Numbered from the stretch's first letter, positions 51,783 to 61,158 are shown. The stretch is DNA of 64,000 nt from 38-11 sp964539975 (GCA_964539975.1 CAZIKK010000011.1:1-64000), one strand, 5' to 3'. Numbers and translations: made by a program. The notes: generated from the letters alone by a model not told the origin.

Positions 51783-51810
51783 GAAAAAAACGATAGAAAG
51801 GGTACGAGTT

Positions 51811-52851
51811 ATGAGATTGTCTGTATTGGGTGGCGGCAACAGTGGGATGACATTGGCAGGCTTTTTTTCTGCTGTAGGACATGAGGTGAAGCTTTTCAAG
51901 AACAGTTTGAAGGGGCAGGCACGATATGAGAATTATCCTGTTAAGGCAAAAGGCAAACTATCTTTTGAAACAACGATTGGTGTGGTGACAAATGACATAG
52001 AAGAGGTAATGGGACATGGCGAAATAATTTTTTTGTCTGTACCAGCCTATGCTCAAGATGTTTTTTTTGATAAACTAGTACCATTTTTGAGGCCGGAATC
52101 CTACTTGTGTCTAACGCCTGATAATTATGGAGGATTCAGATTGATTGAAAAGCTTAGAAACATGGGAAAGCCACCTCATCAGAGAATGTTGTCCTTAAGC
52201 TCGGTTGTGTTTGCTTGTCGGAAAACCAGCGAACATGAGGTTGCAATCAAAGGGATCAAAGAAGAAGTGAAAGTAGCTAGTATAAATAACGGTGTATTAA
52301 TGGGAGGGATCAAACAGCTTAATGCCATCCAACGGATTTACAGGCCTTCAGAAAATATTTTTGAAGTTTTGCTCTCCAACATGAATCCAGTGGTTCATAC
52401 GGTTACAACCTTGATGAATGCCGGATGGATTGAATCCAAACAGGGAGCGTTTGACTTTTACGGACAAGGAATCAGTCCATCGGTGGCAAAAGTAATTCAG
52501 ACAATAGACGATGAAAGAATGGCCATTGGCTGTAAATTGGATTTGAAGCTGACAAGTTTGTTGGAAAACATGCGCATTCTATACGGAATCACAGAAGTAG
52601 ATTTACACAAAGCGCTATCTCACAGCCGTATACATACCCAGGATCTGGCTCCAAAATCCTTGAAGACGCGCTACATTTTTGAAGACGTTCCTTACGGATT
52701 GGTGCCCATGTCTGAAATGGGCAAATGGCTACGTGTTCCAACTCCAGGCATAGATAGCATCATTCACCTTGCTAGCATGGTGTGGGAAAGGAATTTTAAA
52801 GATTCAGTTCCGAAGGAGTTGTTCCGCTACCTCAACAGACTCACTTCTTGA
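51811..52851 (+). CDS. NAD(P)-dependent opine/octopine dehydrogenase-family protein
   Basis: A 346-residue protein with an N-terminal Rossmann motif LSVLGGGNSGMTLAGFF and a C-terminal helical domain holding FYGQGISPSVAKVIQTIDDE and HTVTTLMNAGWIE, typical of the octopine/nopaline dehydrogenase family, which reductively joins an amino acid and a 2-oxoacid or acts on related substrates. A frame extension from 51781 is rejected because it begins within the -10 promoter element. The ATG at 51811 has GAAAGGG upstream. It is divergent from iorAB. Substrate unknown. Confidence 0.8.
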   Translation: MRLSVLGGGNSGMTLAGFFSAVGHEVKLFKNSLKGQARYENYPVKAKGKLSFETTIGVVTNDIEEVMGHGEIIFLSVPAYAQDVFFDKLVPFLRPESYLCLTPDNYGGFRLIEKLRNMGKPPHQRMLSLSSVVFACRKTSEHEVAIKGIKEEVKVASINNGVLMGGIKQLNAIQRIYRPSENIFEVLLSNMNPVVHTVTTLMNAGWIESKQGAFDFYGQGISPSVAKVIQTIDDERMAIGCKLDLKLTSLLENMRILYGITEVDLHKALSHSRIHTQDLAPKSLKTRYIFEDVPYGLVPMSEMGKWLRVPTPGIDSIIHLASMVWERNFKDSVPKELFRYLNRLTS

Positions 52852-53374
52852 TGTAACCGCCCCTAACCGCTTTGACTTCATTAACAATGACCACCGCATT
52901 GTCTAGCTGCGAGTTGATCAAATCAACTGCTTCTTTGATTCGTTTGCGTTTCATGTGAATCAACAGAATCTCACGCATGGTTTCCCGGCCCTCTCCTTTG
53001 ATGATGGTGACACCAAAATTATGGCTTCTGAGGAGTTCGGCTAGTTCGTGACCGGCACTTTCTTTTGTGATAACTTGAACAGAAGATAGTCCCATTGCCA
53101 ATTTGGATTCAATGTAAACACCCATATAATTGCCAATGGCAAAGGCGGCACAGTACACCAAAGCGCGAATAGGATCATCGTTTAGACTGGTTAGAACAGA
53201 GCTGACAATAATAATCCATAATAAGATCTCAAAGAAAGCAATGACAGCAGCTTTGACACGTTCTCCCTTGGCGACAAACATGATGCGGATAGTAGACATG
53301 GAAACTTCAATGATTTTTGCGAAAAAAATGATAAAATAAGATAAAATACCTAATTCAGTTAGAATTGCATTCAT
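52841..53374 (-). CDS. UPF0316 (DUF2179) membrane protein, YebE-like
   Basis: A 177-residue protein with three hydrophobic segments in the first 95 residues (ILSYFIIFFAKIIEVSMSTI and AVIAFFEILLWIIIVSSVL among them), then a soluble C-terminal DUF2179 domain with ITKESAGHELAELLRSHNFG and INSQLDNAVVIVNEVKAVRGGYIKK-type ending (key residues VKAVRGGYI). The family is of unknown function. AGGAGG precedes the ATG. It overlaps the opine-dehydrogenase-family gene by 11 bases tail to tail. Confidence 0.85.
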   Translation of the reverse strand: MNAILTELGILSYFIIFFAKIIEVSMSTIRIMFVAKGERVKAAVIAFFEILLWIIIVSSVLTSLNDDPIRALVYCAAFAIGNYMGVYIESKLAMGLSSVQVITKESAGHELAELLRSHNFGVTIIKGEGRETMREILLIHMKRKRIKEAVDLINSQLDNAVVIVNEVKAVRGGYIKK

Positions 53375-53473
53375 GGTGGATACCTCCTACAATTATGACT
53401 ATAGCTTATCCCCAAGAAAAAGCAATGACTTTTTTATGAATTAAATTTAACACATGAAAAGAAGGAGAGACGA

Positions 53474-54115
53474 GTGAGATTGCGACATATTCCGGAAGGA
53501 AAAAAGATTTTGGAAACCCACAAAAAAGTGATAACCAAACCTGAAGAGATTGGAGAAAAGTGGGCGGCATTATTTGACAATGGCAACCCCATTCATGTGG
53601 AATTGGGGGCAGGAAAAGGAAGATTTACCATGGAAATGGCAAAGCGAAATCCTGATGTGAATTTTTTGGCTTGTGAAGCAAACACAAAAGTTATCTACCG
53701 ATGGTTGAAAGGAATGGATGAGGTAACAGACCCATCCAATTATTATATTGTTCATAGCAGAGGTGAAACGTTAATTCAGTTATTTCAACCCCGAACAATC
53801 CAATGCATTTATCTAAATTTTTCCGATCCATGGCCTAAGCCAAGACATGAACGGAGGCGACTGACAAGTCCTGAGCATTTAGCTTTGTACAAAAGGGTAT
53901 TGACAGACCAAGGTCGACTGATAGTGAAAACAGACAATGTCGATCTTTTCAACTATTCGATAGAAGTCTTAAAGGAAAACAATTGGAATATCGTTCAAAT
54001 GACGGAAGATCTTCATGAATCAAAAGAACGGACAGATGACGTGGCAACAGAGTATGAAATGAAATTTGTTGCAGAAGGGAAGAAGATTTTACGAGTGGTA
54101 GCATCTTGTTCTTGA
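53474..54115 (+). CDS. trmB: tRNA (guanine-N7-)-methyltransferase TrmB
   Basis: TrmB makes m7G at position 46 of tRNA. The 213-residue protein has VELGAGKGRFTMEMAKRNPD (SAM site), YLNFSDPWPKPRHERRRLTS (the family signature) and DNVDLFNYSIEVL. The GTG start at 53474 is preceded by AAGGAGAG at good spacing. Its TGA overlaps the -35 of the promoter for the next small gene. Confidence 0.95.
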   Translation: MRLRHIPEGKKILETHKKVITKPEEIGEKWAALFDNGNPIHVELGAGKGRFTMEMAKRNPDVNFLACEANTKVIYRWLKGMDEVTDPSNYYIVHSRGETLIQLFQPRTIQCIYLNFSDPWPKPRHERRRLTSPEHLALYKRVLTDQGRLIVKTDNVDLFNYSIEVLKENNWNIVQMTEDLHESKERTDDVATEYEMKFVAEGKKILRVVASCS

Positions 54116-54141
54116 CAAAGTGCGATAAAAAGCATTATAAT
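54112..54141 (+). promoter_or_regulatory. sigma-A promoter for the 46-residue protein
   Basis: TTGACA at 54112-54117, 18 bases, TATAAT at 54136-54141, both perfect. Leader about 20 bases. Confidence 0.75.
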
Positions 54142-54168
54142 GCAACATAATTACATTTGGAGAATACA

Positions 54169-54309
54169 ATGAAACTAATAAATAGCACAGTAAAAACGTT
54201 TCAAACAAGTTCATACTTTTTTAGCTTTTTCTTGGGCTTTTTTAGCGCAGGATTCTTTGCTTATCAAAATTTAAGAGATAAAGAAAAAGCTGAACTCATG
54301 ATGTCATAA
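54169..54309 (+). CDS. 46-residue membrane protein
   Basis: An unrecognised 46-residue protein with a polar start of about 15 residues, one Phe-rich hydrophobic segment (about 16-32, ending GFFAYQ) and a charged tail (RDKEKAEL). GGAG lies 6 bases before the ATG. It has its own perfect promoter and a strong terminator 15 bases after the stop, so it appears to be transcribed alone. Being too short for most gene callers, it is easily missed. Function unknown; a small membrane regulator or toxin-like peptide is possible but unsupported. Confidence 0.6.
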   Translation: MKLINSTVKTFQTSSYFFSFFLGFFSAGFFAYQNLRDKEKAELMMS

Positions 54310-54323
54310 TATCAATAGGATTC

Positions 54324-54358
54324 AACAGCCTGTGAGTTTACTCACAGGCTGTTTTTTT
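54324..54358 (+). terminator. Rho-independent terminator after the 46-residue protein
   Basis: AACAGCCTGTGAG (54324-54336) pairs with CTCACAGGCTGTT (54341-54353) around a TTTA loop, 13 perfect base pairs, then five more T. Confidence 0.93.
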
Positions 54359-54387
54359 AAACTAAAATGAACGAAATGGAGGAAACT

Positions 54388-55401
54388 ATGGTAATCGTCA
54401 TTAAAAAGGATCAAGGTGACCAGGTAGGCCACATCAAACAAAAGGCGGAAAAATTGGGGATGCAAGTGATTATCACCTATGGAGCAGGTCAGAACATACT
54501 TGCTTTGGTAGGAGACACTCAAAAAATCGAGCTCAATCAGTTTGAGGGACTTAAGGGAGTAGAGAAAGTCTTTCGTATTCAAGAACCTTACAAGCTCGCT
54601 AGTCGATATGCCAATCGGGTGGATACGGTAATAGAAGTTTGCGGACGGAAAATAGGTGGGGATCACTTCACCATCATGGCAGGACCATGTTCTGTGGAAA
54701 GCGAAGACCAAATTATGGAGACCGCTCTCAAAGTCAAAGAATATGGAGCTGATTTTTTAAGAGGCGGTGCGTTCAAACCCAGAACATCTCCTTATAGTTT
54801 TCAAGGGTTGGGTGTAGAAGGGTTGAAACTGTTGCAAAAAGCCAAAGAAGCCACAGGGCTGCCTACTGTGACAGAGTTGATGGATCATCATGATATAGAC
54901 GATGTATATAAATATGCGGATATCATACAAATAGGTGCTCGCAATATGCAGAACTTTTCGCTATTAAAGGAAGTTGGAAAATGCGATAAGCCAGTTATGT
55001 TAAAAAGAGGCATGTCTTCAACCATCAAGGAATTCTTGATGTCTGCGGAATACATCATGTCAGAAGGAAATGAACAAGTCATTCTATGTGAAAGAGGTAT
55101 TCGGACATTTGAAACACATATGCGCAATACCTTGGATCTTAATGTGGTAACAGCGATACAGGAGATGTCTCATCTGCCAATAATGATTGATCCTAGTCAC
55201 GCAACAGGAAGAATTGAGATGATTGAACCAGCTTCACGGGCATCTGTTGCCATTGGTGCCCATGGCCTGTTGATAGAGGTTCACAACAATCCAATGGAAG
55301 CATTATGTGACGGACCTCAATCGTTGACTCCGGAAGAATTCAAAGTTTTGTCTCAACGTGTCAAGAAAATACATCAGCTTATGAAAGAGGAATTGGCATG
55401 A
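54388..55401 (+). CDS. aroF: 3-deoxy-7-phosphoheptulonate synthase (type I-beta)
   Basis: The first enzyme of the shikimate pathway: phosphoenolpyruvate plus erythrose 4-phosphate. The 337-residue protein has an N-terminal ferredoxin-like domain (1-70) and an active-site barrel with IMAGPCSVESEDQI, DFLRGGAFKPRTSPYSFQG and IDPSHATGR. The ATG at 54388 follows GGAGG; an in-frame ATG at 54367 is rejected as it is upstream of the ribosome site. pheA overlaps its end (ATGA). Confidence 0.96.
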   Translation: MVIVIKKDQGDQVGHIKQKAEKLGMQVIITYGAGQNILALVGDTQKIELNQFEGLKGVEKVFRIQEPYKLASRYANRVDTVIEVCGRKIGGDHFTIMAGPCSVESEDQIMETALKVKEYGADFLRGGAFKPRTSPYSFQGLGVEGLKLLQKAKEATGLPTVTELMDHHDIDDVYKYADIIQIGARNMQNFSLLKEVGKCDKPVMLKRGMSSTIKEFLMSAEYIMSEGNEQVILCERGIRTFETHMRNTLDLNVVTAIQEMSHLPIMIDPSHATGRIEMIEPASRASVAIGAHGLLIEVHNNPMEALCDGPQSLTPEEFKVLSQRVKKIHQLMKEELA

Positions 55402-56222
55402 AAAAAATAGGGTATCAAGGAGTTCCAGGGGCTTATAGCGAGATAGCTGTACGCCAGTATTTTGGTGACAACTCAGCTAACATTGCTTATGATAACTTCA
55501 GGACGTTGATCTCGGATGTAGCCAACAAAAAAGTGGACTTTGGATTATTGCCTATCGAAAACAGTACCACTGGGGCGATCACACGATCTTTGGATTTAAT
55601 GAAGAATTACCAAGTTTATATGATAGGCGAGGAGTATGTTCGTGTGAGTCATTGTTTGATTACCTACAAGGGAGTTGATTTCAAGGATATCAAGACGATT
55701 TATTCTCATCCAGAAGCCCTCAAACAATGTGACGAATTCTTTGATTCTCATCAAGAAATCAATAAGGTGGCTTATCTGGACACCGCAAAAAGTGTGGCCT
55801 ACATTTTGGAGTTAAAGGATCGATCAGCAGGTGCTCTTGCCAGCAAGAGAGCGGCAGAGATCTATGACATGCAAGTGTTGATGGAAGACATTCAAGACAA
55901 CAAATTGAATACCACACGATTTGCCGTTATATCTAGTCAACCAACTTATCAAAACCATGCAGATACAGTGAGCATTTATCTTGAAACGTCGCACACATCA
56001 GGCTCTCTTTTTAGATGTATAAAAGTTTTTTCTGACCACCAGATTAACATGATGAAAATTGAGTCCAGGCCTATACAAGAAAAACCATTCAGTTATGGCT
56101 TTTATATGGATTTCGAAGGCAATCTAGAAACAGACAAGACACAAAAAGTTTTGGACGAATTAAGAACACATTGCCAGTACGTCAAGGTGATTGGCAATTA
56201 CAAAAGGCGGATGCCATATTGA
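55398..56222 (+). CDS. pheA: prephenate dehydratase PheA
   Basis: PheA makes phenylpyruvate for phenylalanine. The 274-residue protein has GYQGVPGAYSEIAVRQYF, LLPIENSTTGAITRSLDL, and an ACT domain with GSLFRCIKVFSDHQINMMKIE plus ESRPIQEKPFSYGFYMD, the usual allosteric Phe site. It overlaps aroF by 4 bases, so the two form a translationally coupled pair. No chorismate mutase domain is fused. Confidence 0.95.
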   Translation: MKKIGYQGVPGAYSEIAVRQYFGDNSANIAYDNFRTLISDVANKKVDFGLLPIENSTTGAITRSLDLMKNYQVYMIGEEYVRVSHCLITYKGVDFKDIKTIYSHPEALKQCDEFFDSHQEINKVAYLDTAKSVAYILELKDRSAGALASKRAAEIYDMQVLMEDIQDNKLNTTRFAVISSQPTYQNHADTVSIYLETSHTSGSLFRCIKVFSDHQINMMKIESRPIQEKPFSYGFYMDFEGNLETDKTQKVLDELRTHCQYVKVIGNYKRRMPY

Positions 56223-56228
56223 TTTGTG

Positions 56229-56257
56229 TTGTCCATGCCATCATCCTCCTGTATAAT
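56229..56257 (+). promoter_or_regulatory. sigma-A promoter for prsW and following genes
   Basis: TTGTCC at 56229-56234, 17 bases, TATAAT at 56252-56257, in the 100-base gap after pheA. Confidence 0.6.
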
Positions 56258-56322
56258 TGAAACGAAAGCAGAAAAAGCGAATTAAGAAATAGGGAAGTCA
56301 AAATCAGACAGTTGAGGTGGCT

Positions 56323-57048
56323 ATGGATTTGAATCTGATTGTTACAGCAGTGACGCCGGGAATTGCCTTGGCAATCATTATATATATCGTGGACCGTCAT
56401 GATCGCGAACCCATTGGTTTATTGCTAAAAACGTTCATTGGGGGCGCGGTGATTGTGGTTCCTACTATTTTTTTGGAATCAATTTTAGCAGGACTGAACC
56501 CATTTGTAGGCCTGATGTCTGTCGCGTACACATCTTTTATCGTCGCAGGATTTACGGAAGAAATGTTTAAACGATCTGTTGTGATGCGACTTGCTTTTGA
56601 CCACCCCGCTTTTGATGAGAAGTTGGATGGCATTGTTTATTGCGTCATGGCATCATTGGGATTTGCAACAGTGGAGAACGTGATGTATGTGGTGTTTCGG
56701 TTTGCAGATGTGGAAACGGTAGGATTATACAGAGCGATCCTTTCAGTTCCGGCTCATATGTTGTTTGGGATTACCATGGGCTACTATCTTTCTTTGGCCA
56801 AATTTTGCACAAACCCTGCTAAGAGAAGAACATTTTATGGCAAGTCTTTGACAATGCCAATGATCTTACATGGCACTTTCAATTTCATTCTTCTTTCTGG
56901 AGATGGTTTTTTAATGTTGATATTTTTGCCATATGTCTTTTATCTGTGGCGGACAAACTTAAAAAAACTCAATAAATACTATCAGGAATCCAAAATGATC
57001 AATACAGGCATATACGATGGAGAGTTAGATGAATCTGAATGCGAATGA
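56323..57048 (+). CDS. prsW: PrsW-family intramembrane protease
   Basis: A 241-residue membrane protein with about seven hydrophobic segments. The PrsW motifs are visible: AGFTEEMFKR (EExxxR/K), GFATVENVMYV, PAHMLFGITMG and MILHGTFNFI. Proteins of this family cleave anti-sigma factors within the membrane; the substrate here is unknown. ATG 56323 is preferred over an in-frame GTG at 56317 which lies in the GAGGTGG site. The end overlaps the following gene by 20 bases. Confidence 0.88.
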   Translation: MDLNLIVTAVTPGIALAIIIYIVDRHDREPIGLLLKTFIGGAVIVVPTIFLESILAGLNPFVGLMSVAYTSFIVAGFTEEMFKRSVVMRLAFDHPAFDEKLDGIVYCVMASLGFATVENVMYVVFRFADVETVGLYRAILSVPAHMLFGITMGYYLSLAKFCTNPAKRRTFYGKSLTMPMILHGTFNFILLSGDGFLMLIFLPYVFYLWRTNLKKLNKYYQESKMINTGIYDGELDESECE

Positions 57049-57778
57049 AACAATTGAAGATTTGCAACTCAAAGGGTTGCAAATCATACAAAACAAGAAA
57101 TGGTTTTGTTTTGGAATGGATGCGGTGCTGTTGTCTGATTTTGTAGAAGTTAAACGCAATGGACAGGTGGTGGATCTTGGGACAGGAACAGGCATTATTC
57201 CTTTGTTATTGTGGGCCAAAAAATCGCCAGCGCATATTTATGGGATAGAGATACAACCAGAAGTAGCGGATATGGCTTTGCGGTCGGTAAGTCTAAATGG
57301 ATTAAGCGACAAGATAGATATTTTGACCATGAATCTGTTGGACAGCCCCAAAAAGCTAGGCGCTCATTCGATGGACGTCGTTACGGCTAATCCTCCTTAT
57401 ATTGAGAACAAGGGAGGATTGGTAAACCCAGAAGACAAGAAAGCTTTATCTCGTCATGAGATCGCCTGCAACTTAGAAGATGTGGTGGGAACAGCTGCAA
57501 AATTGCTAAAACACCAGGGTCGTTTTTATATGGTACATAGACCACATCGACTTGTGGACATCATCTCGTATATGCGGGCATACAAAGTCGAACCTAAGAA
57601 AATGCGGATGGTTTATCCCAAGCAAGGAGCTGCACCCAACATGGTGTTGATACAGGGCATCAAAGGTGGAAGACCGGAGTTGAAAGTAGAACCCCCTTTG
57701 ATTGTTTACCATCCAAATAACACGTACACAGACGAAATATATAGGATTTATGGAATGGAGAAATCAAATGAAAGGTAA
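57029..57778 (+). CDS. yabB: tRNA1(Val) adenine-N6-methyltransferase-like protein (TrmN6/YabB)
   Basis: A 249-residue SAM-dependent methyltransferase. VDLGTGTGIIPLLL is motif I and VTANPPYIENKGG is the N6-adenine NPPY motif. The GLQIIQNKKWFCFGMDAVLL start matches the YabB/TrmN6 family, which modifies A37 of a valine tRNA in Escherichia coli. The order with rsmI downstream matches other Firmicutes. It overlaps prsW at the start and rsmI at the end. Confidence 0.88.
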   Translation: MNLNANETIEDLQLKGLQIIQNKKWFCFGMDAVLLSDFVEVKRNGQVVDLGTGTGIIPLLLWAKKSPAHIYGIEIQPEVADMALRSVSLNGLSDKIDILTMNLLDSPKKLGAHSMDVVTANPPYIENKGGLVNPEDKKALSRHEIACNLEDVVGTAAKLLKHQGRFYMVHRPHRLVDIISYMRAYKVEPKKMRMVYPKQGAAPNMVLIQGIKGGRPELKVEPPLIVYHPNNTYTDEIYRIYGMEKSNER

Positions 57779-58616
57779 GCTTTACATTTGTCCAACCCCA
57801 ATTGGAAATCTAGAAGATATTACTTTGAGAGTTTTGCGTGTGTTACAAGAAGTTGATTTTATCGCAGCAGAAGATACAAGACATACCATAAAACTTTTAA
57901 ACCATTTTGACATAAAGAAAAAAATGATCAGTTGCCACGAACACAATGAAAGTGTGCGAACGCATCAAATTGTAGAAAGATTGAAAAAAGGCGAGAATTG
58001 CGCATTGGTTTCTGATGCTGGAATGCCAGGCATTTCAGATCCTGGGAGTCTTGTGATTAGAGAGGCGGTTTGTAATGGCATTGAAGTAGTAGGCCTTCCA
58101 GGAGCAACGGCGTTTACCCTTGCATTGGTGGTATCTGGGTTAGACACCACCGCTTTTGTTTTTGAAGGATTCTTGCCCAACAAAAAAGGCGACAAGATGA
58201 AAAGGCTTGAAAGACTCAGAGATGAGGAACGAACAATGATATTCTATGAGTCACCTCATCGATTGATCACAACATTGGATGCCATGGTTTCAGTTTTTGG
58301 GGAAAGAAAGATAGCCGTTAGTCGCGAATTGACCAAACGATATGAGGAAACCATTAGGGGTTTACTGTTTGAAGTAAAACACCAATTGGACCAGAGAGAA
58401 TTGAAAGGCGAATTTGTACTTGTAGTGGAAGGGAATCCATCAGTAGAAAAAGAATCTAAGGCAGACATGACAGATGTAGTGGATAAGTTAATGAAGGAAG
58501 GGTTGTCCCATAAAGAAGTGGTAAAAGAGGCAGTGACTCAGTTTGGACTCAACAAGAATGAAGTGTACCAGAAAGTTCTTGAGTTAAGAAAAGGAGGCAA
58601 AGAAGATGATCATTAA
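57768..58616 (+). CDS. rsmI: 16S rRNA 2'-O-ribose C1402 methyltransferase RsmI
   Basis: The 282-residue protein has LYICPTPIGNLEDITLR, VDFIAAEDTRHTIKLL, SDAGMPGISDPG, and RELTKRYEE, the full RsmI signature. It methylates C1402 in 16S rRNA. The ATG at 57768 follows GGAG within the end of the methyltransferase gene; an upstream in-frame extension to 57702 lacks a ribosome site. It ends in an overlap of 11 bases with folD. Confidence 0.96.
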   Translation: MKGKLYICPTPIGNLEDITLRVLRVLQEVDFIAAEDTRHTIKLLNHFDIKKKMISCHEHNESVRTHQIVERLKKGENCALVSDAGMPGISDPGSLVIREAVCNGIEVVGLPGATAFTLALVVSGLDTTAFVFEGFLPNKKGDKMKRLERLRDEERTMIFYESPHRLITTLDAMVSVFGERKIAVSRELTKRYEETIRGLLFEVKHQLDQRELKGEFVLVVEGNPSVEKESKADMTDVVDKLMKEGLSHKEVVKEAVTQFGLNKNEVYQKVLELRKGGKEDDH

Positions 58617-59442
58617 AGGCAAACCAGTAGCAGATGAAATCACAGCGCAAGTTAAAGCACAGGTGATGAAAAATAAAACGGGTCAAACCAGACCGGGATT
58701 GGGGTTGATTCGAGCAGGAAGCCATCCAAGTGACTTGGCTTATGAAAAAGGGGCTCTTTCTAGAATGGAAAAATGTGGCATTTCCACAAAAGTGGTTGCC
58801 TTACCTCAAGAGACAACTCAGAAACAATTGATAGACCAGTTAAAAAAACTGAATGATGATCCAACCATATCTGGCATACTGATTTTTAGGCCTTTACCAG
58901 AACATTTGGATGAAGAGGCCATACAAAAAGAAATAAACCCTGATAAGGATGTGGACTGTTTCTCCCCCATCAACTTAGCAAAAGTCATGGCTGATGATGC
59001 AACGGGATTCCCACCAGCGACACCAGCGGCTGTGATGGCTATACTGGAACATTACAAAGTAGCTCTATCAGGGAAAAGATGTGTTGTGTTAGGAAGGTCT
59101 TTGGTTGTTGGCAAGCCACTTTCAATGATGTTGTTGAGAAAAAATGCGACAGTGACTATTTGCCATTCCCGAACAGAAAATATTGAAGCAATCTGTCAGG
59201 AAGGAGATATTGTGATTGCGGCAATAGGACAGTCCAAAATGATAAAAAAAAGCTGGCTGAAACCTGGAGCTGTAGTCATTGACGTGGGAATTAATGTGGA
59301 CGAACAAGGTCAATTGAGTGGAGATGTTGACTTAGAAGACTGTCTGGACAAAGTGGCGATGATAACCCCTGTTCCAGCCGGTGTTGGTTCAGTAACATCG
59401 TCTATATTGGCAAAACATGTCTTAAAAGCCAGCATTCAATAA
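58606..59442 (+). CDS. folD: bifunctional methylenetetrahydrofolate dehydrogenase/cyclohydrolase FolD
   Basis: FolD interconverts 5,10-methylene- and 10-formyl-tetrahydrofolate. The 278-residue protein carries GLIRAGSHPSDLAYEKGALS, with the Y-x-K catalytic region, the DKDVDCFSPINLAKV motif, VVLGRSLVVGKPLSMML and TPVPAGVGSVTSSIL. AGGAGG precedes the ATG. It is the last gene of the plus-strand run and converges on glpK. Confidence 0.96.
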   Translation: MIIKGKPVADEITAQVKAQVMKNKTGQTRPGLGLIRAGSHPSDLAYEKGALSRMEKCGISTKVVALPQETTQKQLIDQLKKLNDDPTISGILIFRPLPEHLDEEAIQKEINPDKDVDCFSPINLAKVMADDATGFPPATPAAVMAILEHYKVALSGKRCVVLGRSLVVGKPLSMMLLRKNATVTICHSRTENIEAICQEGDIVIAAIGQSKMIKKSWLKPGAVVIDVGINVDEQGQLSGDVDLEDCLDKVAMITPVPAGVGSVTSSILAKHVLKASIQ

Positions 59443-59446
59443 GCGA

Positions 59447-60940
59447 TTATTCCCAAGACATCGCTTTTCCCACAGCTTTTTTCCATTTTTGATAATATTT
59501 GGACCGCAACACTTCAGACATGTCTGGGGTGTATTTTTTTATTATGGACCAGTTCTTCACAATTTCATCCTGACTAGACCAAAATCCAACCGATAATCCA
59601 GCAAGATAAGCTGCTCCAAGTGCAGTTGTTTCGGTCGTTTTAGGCAACAACACTTCTTGGTCGAGTAAGTCGGCTTGAAATTGCATGAGAAATTGATTTT
59701 GGGTAGTGCCGCCATCAACTTTCAATTGAGAAATAGAAAGACCGGTATCCTCTGTCATTGCTTCAATAACATCGCGAGTTTGATAAGCGATAGACTCTAA
59801 AGTTGCACGGACAATGTGTTCTTTACGCGTGCCACGACTGATTCCCAATATGGCGCCTCTTGCATACATATCCCAATAAGGGGCACCTAGTCCAGAAAAA
59901 GCAGGAACAACATAAACGCCACCGGTATCGGGGACTTCTTGAGCCAATTGATCTGAATCCTTTTCGTGTTCAATCAAATGCAACCCTTCTTTTAGCCACT
60001 CAACAGCGGCGCCTGCAATAAATATGGAGCCTTCCAATGCATAATAGATTTTTCCACCCAAACCCCAAGCAATGGTGGTTAACAAGCCATTCTTTGAAAA
60101 GTAACGCTGTTCACCGGTGTTCATCAACAGGAAACATCCGGTGCCATACGTGTTTTTGATATCACCTGCTTTAAAACAAGTTTGTCCAAAAAGAGCGGCT
60201 TGCTGATCACCAGCAATACCAGATATAGGAATTTGACTTGACTTGAACAAATCGGCAGTGGCATAGCCAAAAACACCAGAAGAAGGCTTGACAGTGGGCA
60301 GCATGGACATAGGAACAGAAAGCGCCTGACACAATTGATCATCCCACTTCAATTGGTTAATGTTGTAGAGCATGGTGCGCGATGCATTGGAATAATCCGT
60401 CACATGGGATTCTCCATTGGTTAGCTTCCAGACTAGCCAACTGTCTATGGTCCCAAACAAAAGATCGCCAGATTCTGCTTGTTGGTGACCATTTGGGATA
60501 TGATCAAGAATCCACTTGATCTTTGTCGCAGAGAAATAAGCATCAATAACCAATCCTGTGTTTTCATTAATGTAGGATTCAAAACCATCCTTCTTAAGCT
60601 GGTCACAAATACTGGCAGTGCGCCGACATTGCCAAACAATGGCATTGGTGACTGGTTCGCCTGTGTGGCGGTTCCATACGACAGTGGTCTCTCTTTGATT
60701 GGTGATACCGATAGCCGCTATTTCACTAGGTTTAATATTTCTTTGATTCATGGCTTCTTTGATAGTGGCCAGTTGAGTTTCCCATATTTCTATCGGATCG
60801 TGTTCAACCCAACCAGATTGAGGATATATTTGTCTGATTTTTTGTTGTGACATACTAATAATCTGACTATTTTTGTCAAAAATAATCGTTCGTGAGCTGG
60901 TCGTTCCTTGATCTAAGGACATCATATAGCATTTTTCCAT
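59447..60940 (-). CDS. glpK: glycerol kinase GlpK
   Basis: GlpK phosphorylates glycerol with ATP. The 497-residue protein has the full family pattern: SLDQGTTSSRTIIFD at the N-terminus, GWVEHDPIEIW, IGITNQRETTVVW, KNTYGTGCFLLMNTGE and VDGGTTQNQFLMQFQAD. GAGGAGG precedes the ATG. It is alone, without glpF or glpD. A candidate -10 TATAAT (plus 60999-61004 on the minus strand) has only a weak -35. Confidence 0.97.
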   Translation of the reverse strand: MEKCYMMSLDQGTTSSRTIIFDKNSQIISMSQQKIRQIYPQSGWVEHDPIEIWETQLATIKEAMNQRNIKPSEIAAIGITNQRETTVVWNRHTGEPVTNAIVWQCRRTASICDQLKKDGFESYINENTGLVIDAYFSATKIKWILDHIPNGHQQAESGDLLFGTIDSWLVWKLTNGESHVTDYSNASRTMLYNINQLKWDDQLCQALSVPMSMLPTVKPSSGVFGYATADLFKSSQIPISGIAGDQQAALFGQTCFKAGDIKNTYGTGCFLLMNTGEQRYFSKNGLLTTIAWGLGGKIYYALEGSIFIAGAAVEWLKEGLHLIEHEKDSDQLAQEVPDTGGVYVVPAFSGLGAPYWDMYARGAILGISRGTRKEHIVRATLESIAYQTRDVIEAMTEDTGLSISQLKVDGGTTQNQFLMQFQADLLDQEVLLPKTTETTALGAAYLAGLSVGFWSSQDEIVKNWSIIKKYTPDMSEVLRSKYYQKWKKAVGKAMSWE

Positions 60941-61131
60941 AAGGCCTCCTCAATTCTCTACCCATGATCGGGATAAGTGTAGATTCAGTAACATGTCCAT
61001 TATACAATAAAAGCAGACCGATAAACCAGAGAAGAAAACAGATAATAAGAGTTGATAAATAATTGGCTTTAAGATAAAATCATTGGGATTGAATTGTCAG
61101 GTGGAAAAAACGAAACAATTCTGTTAGAATA

Positions 61132-61140
61132 AGGGTTATA
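61132..61140 (+). promoter_or_regulatory. weak extended -10 promoter for murB
   Basis: TGT followed by TAGAAT (61135-61140); no good -35 at 17 bases upstream. About 18 bases before the murB start. Confidence 0.4.
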
Positions 61141-61158
61141 ACAGACGAGGAGCAATGA

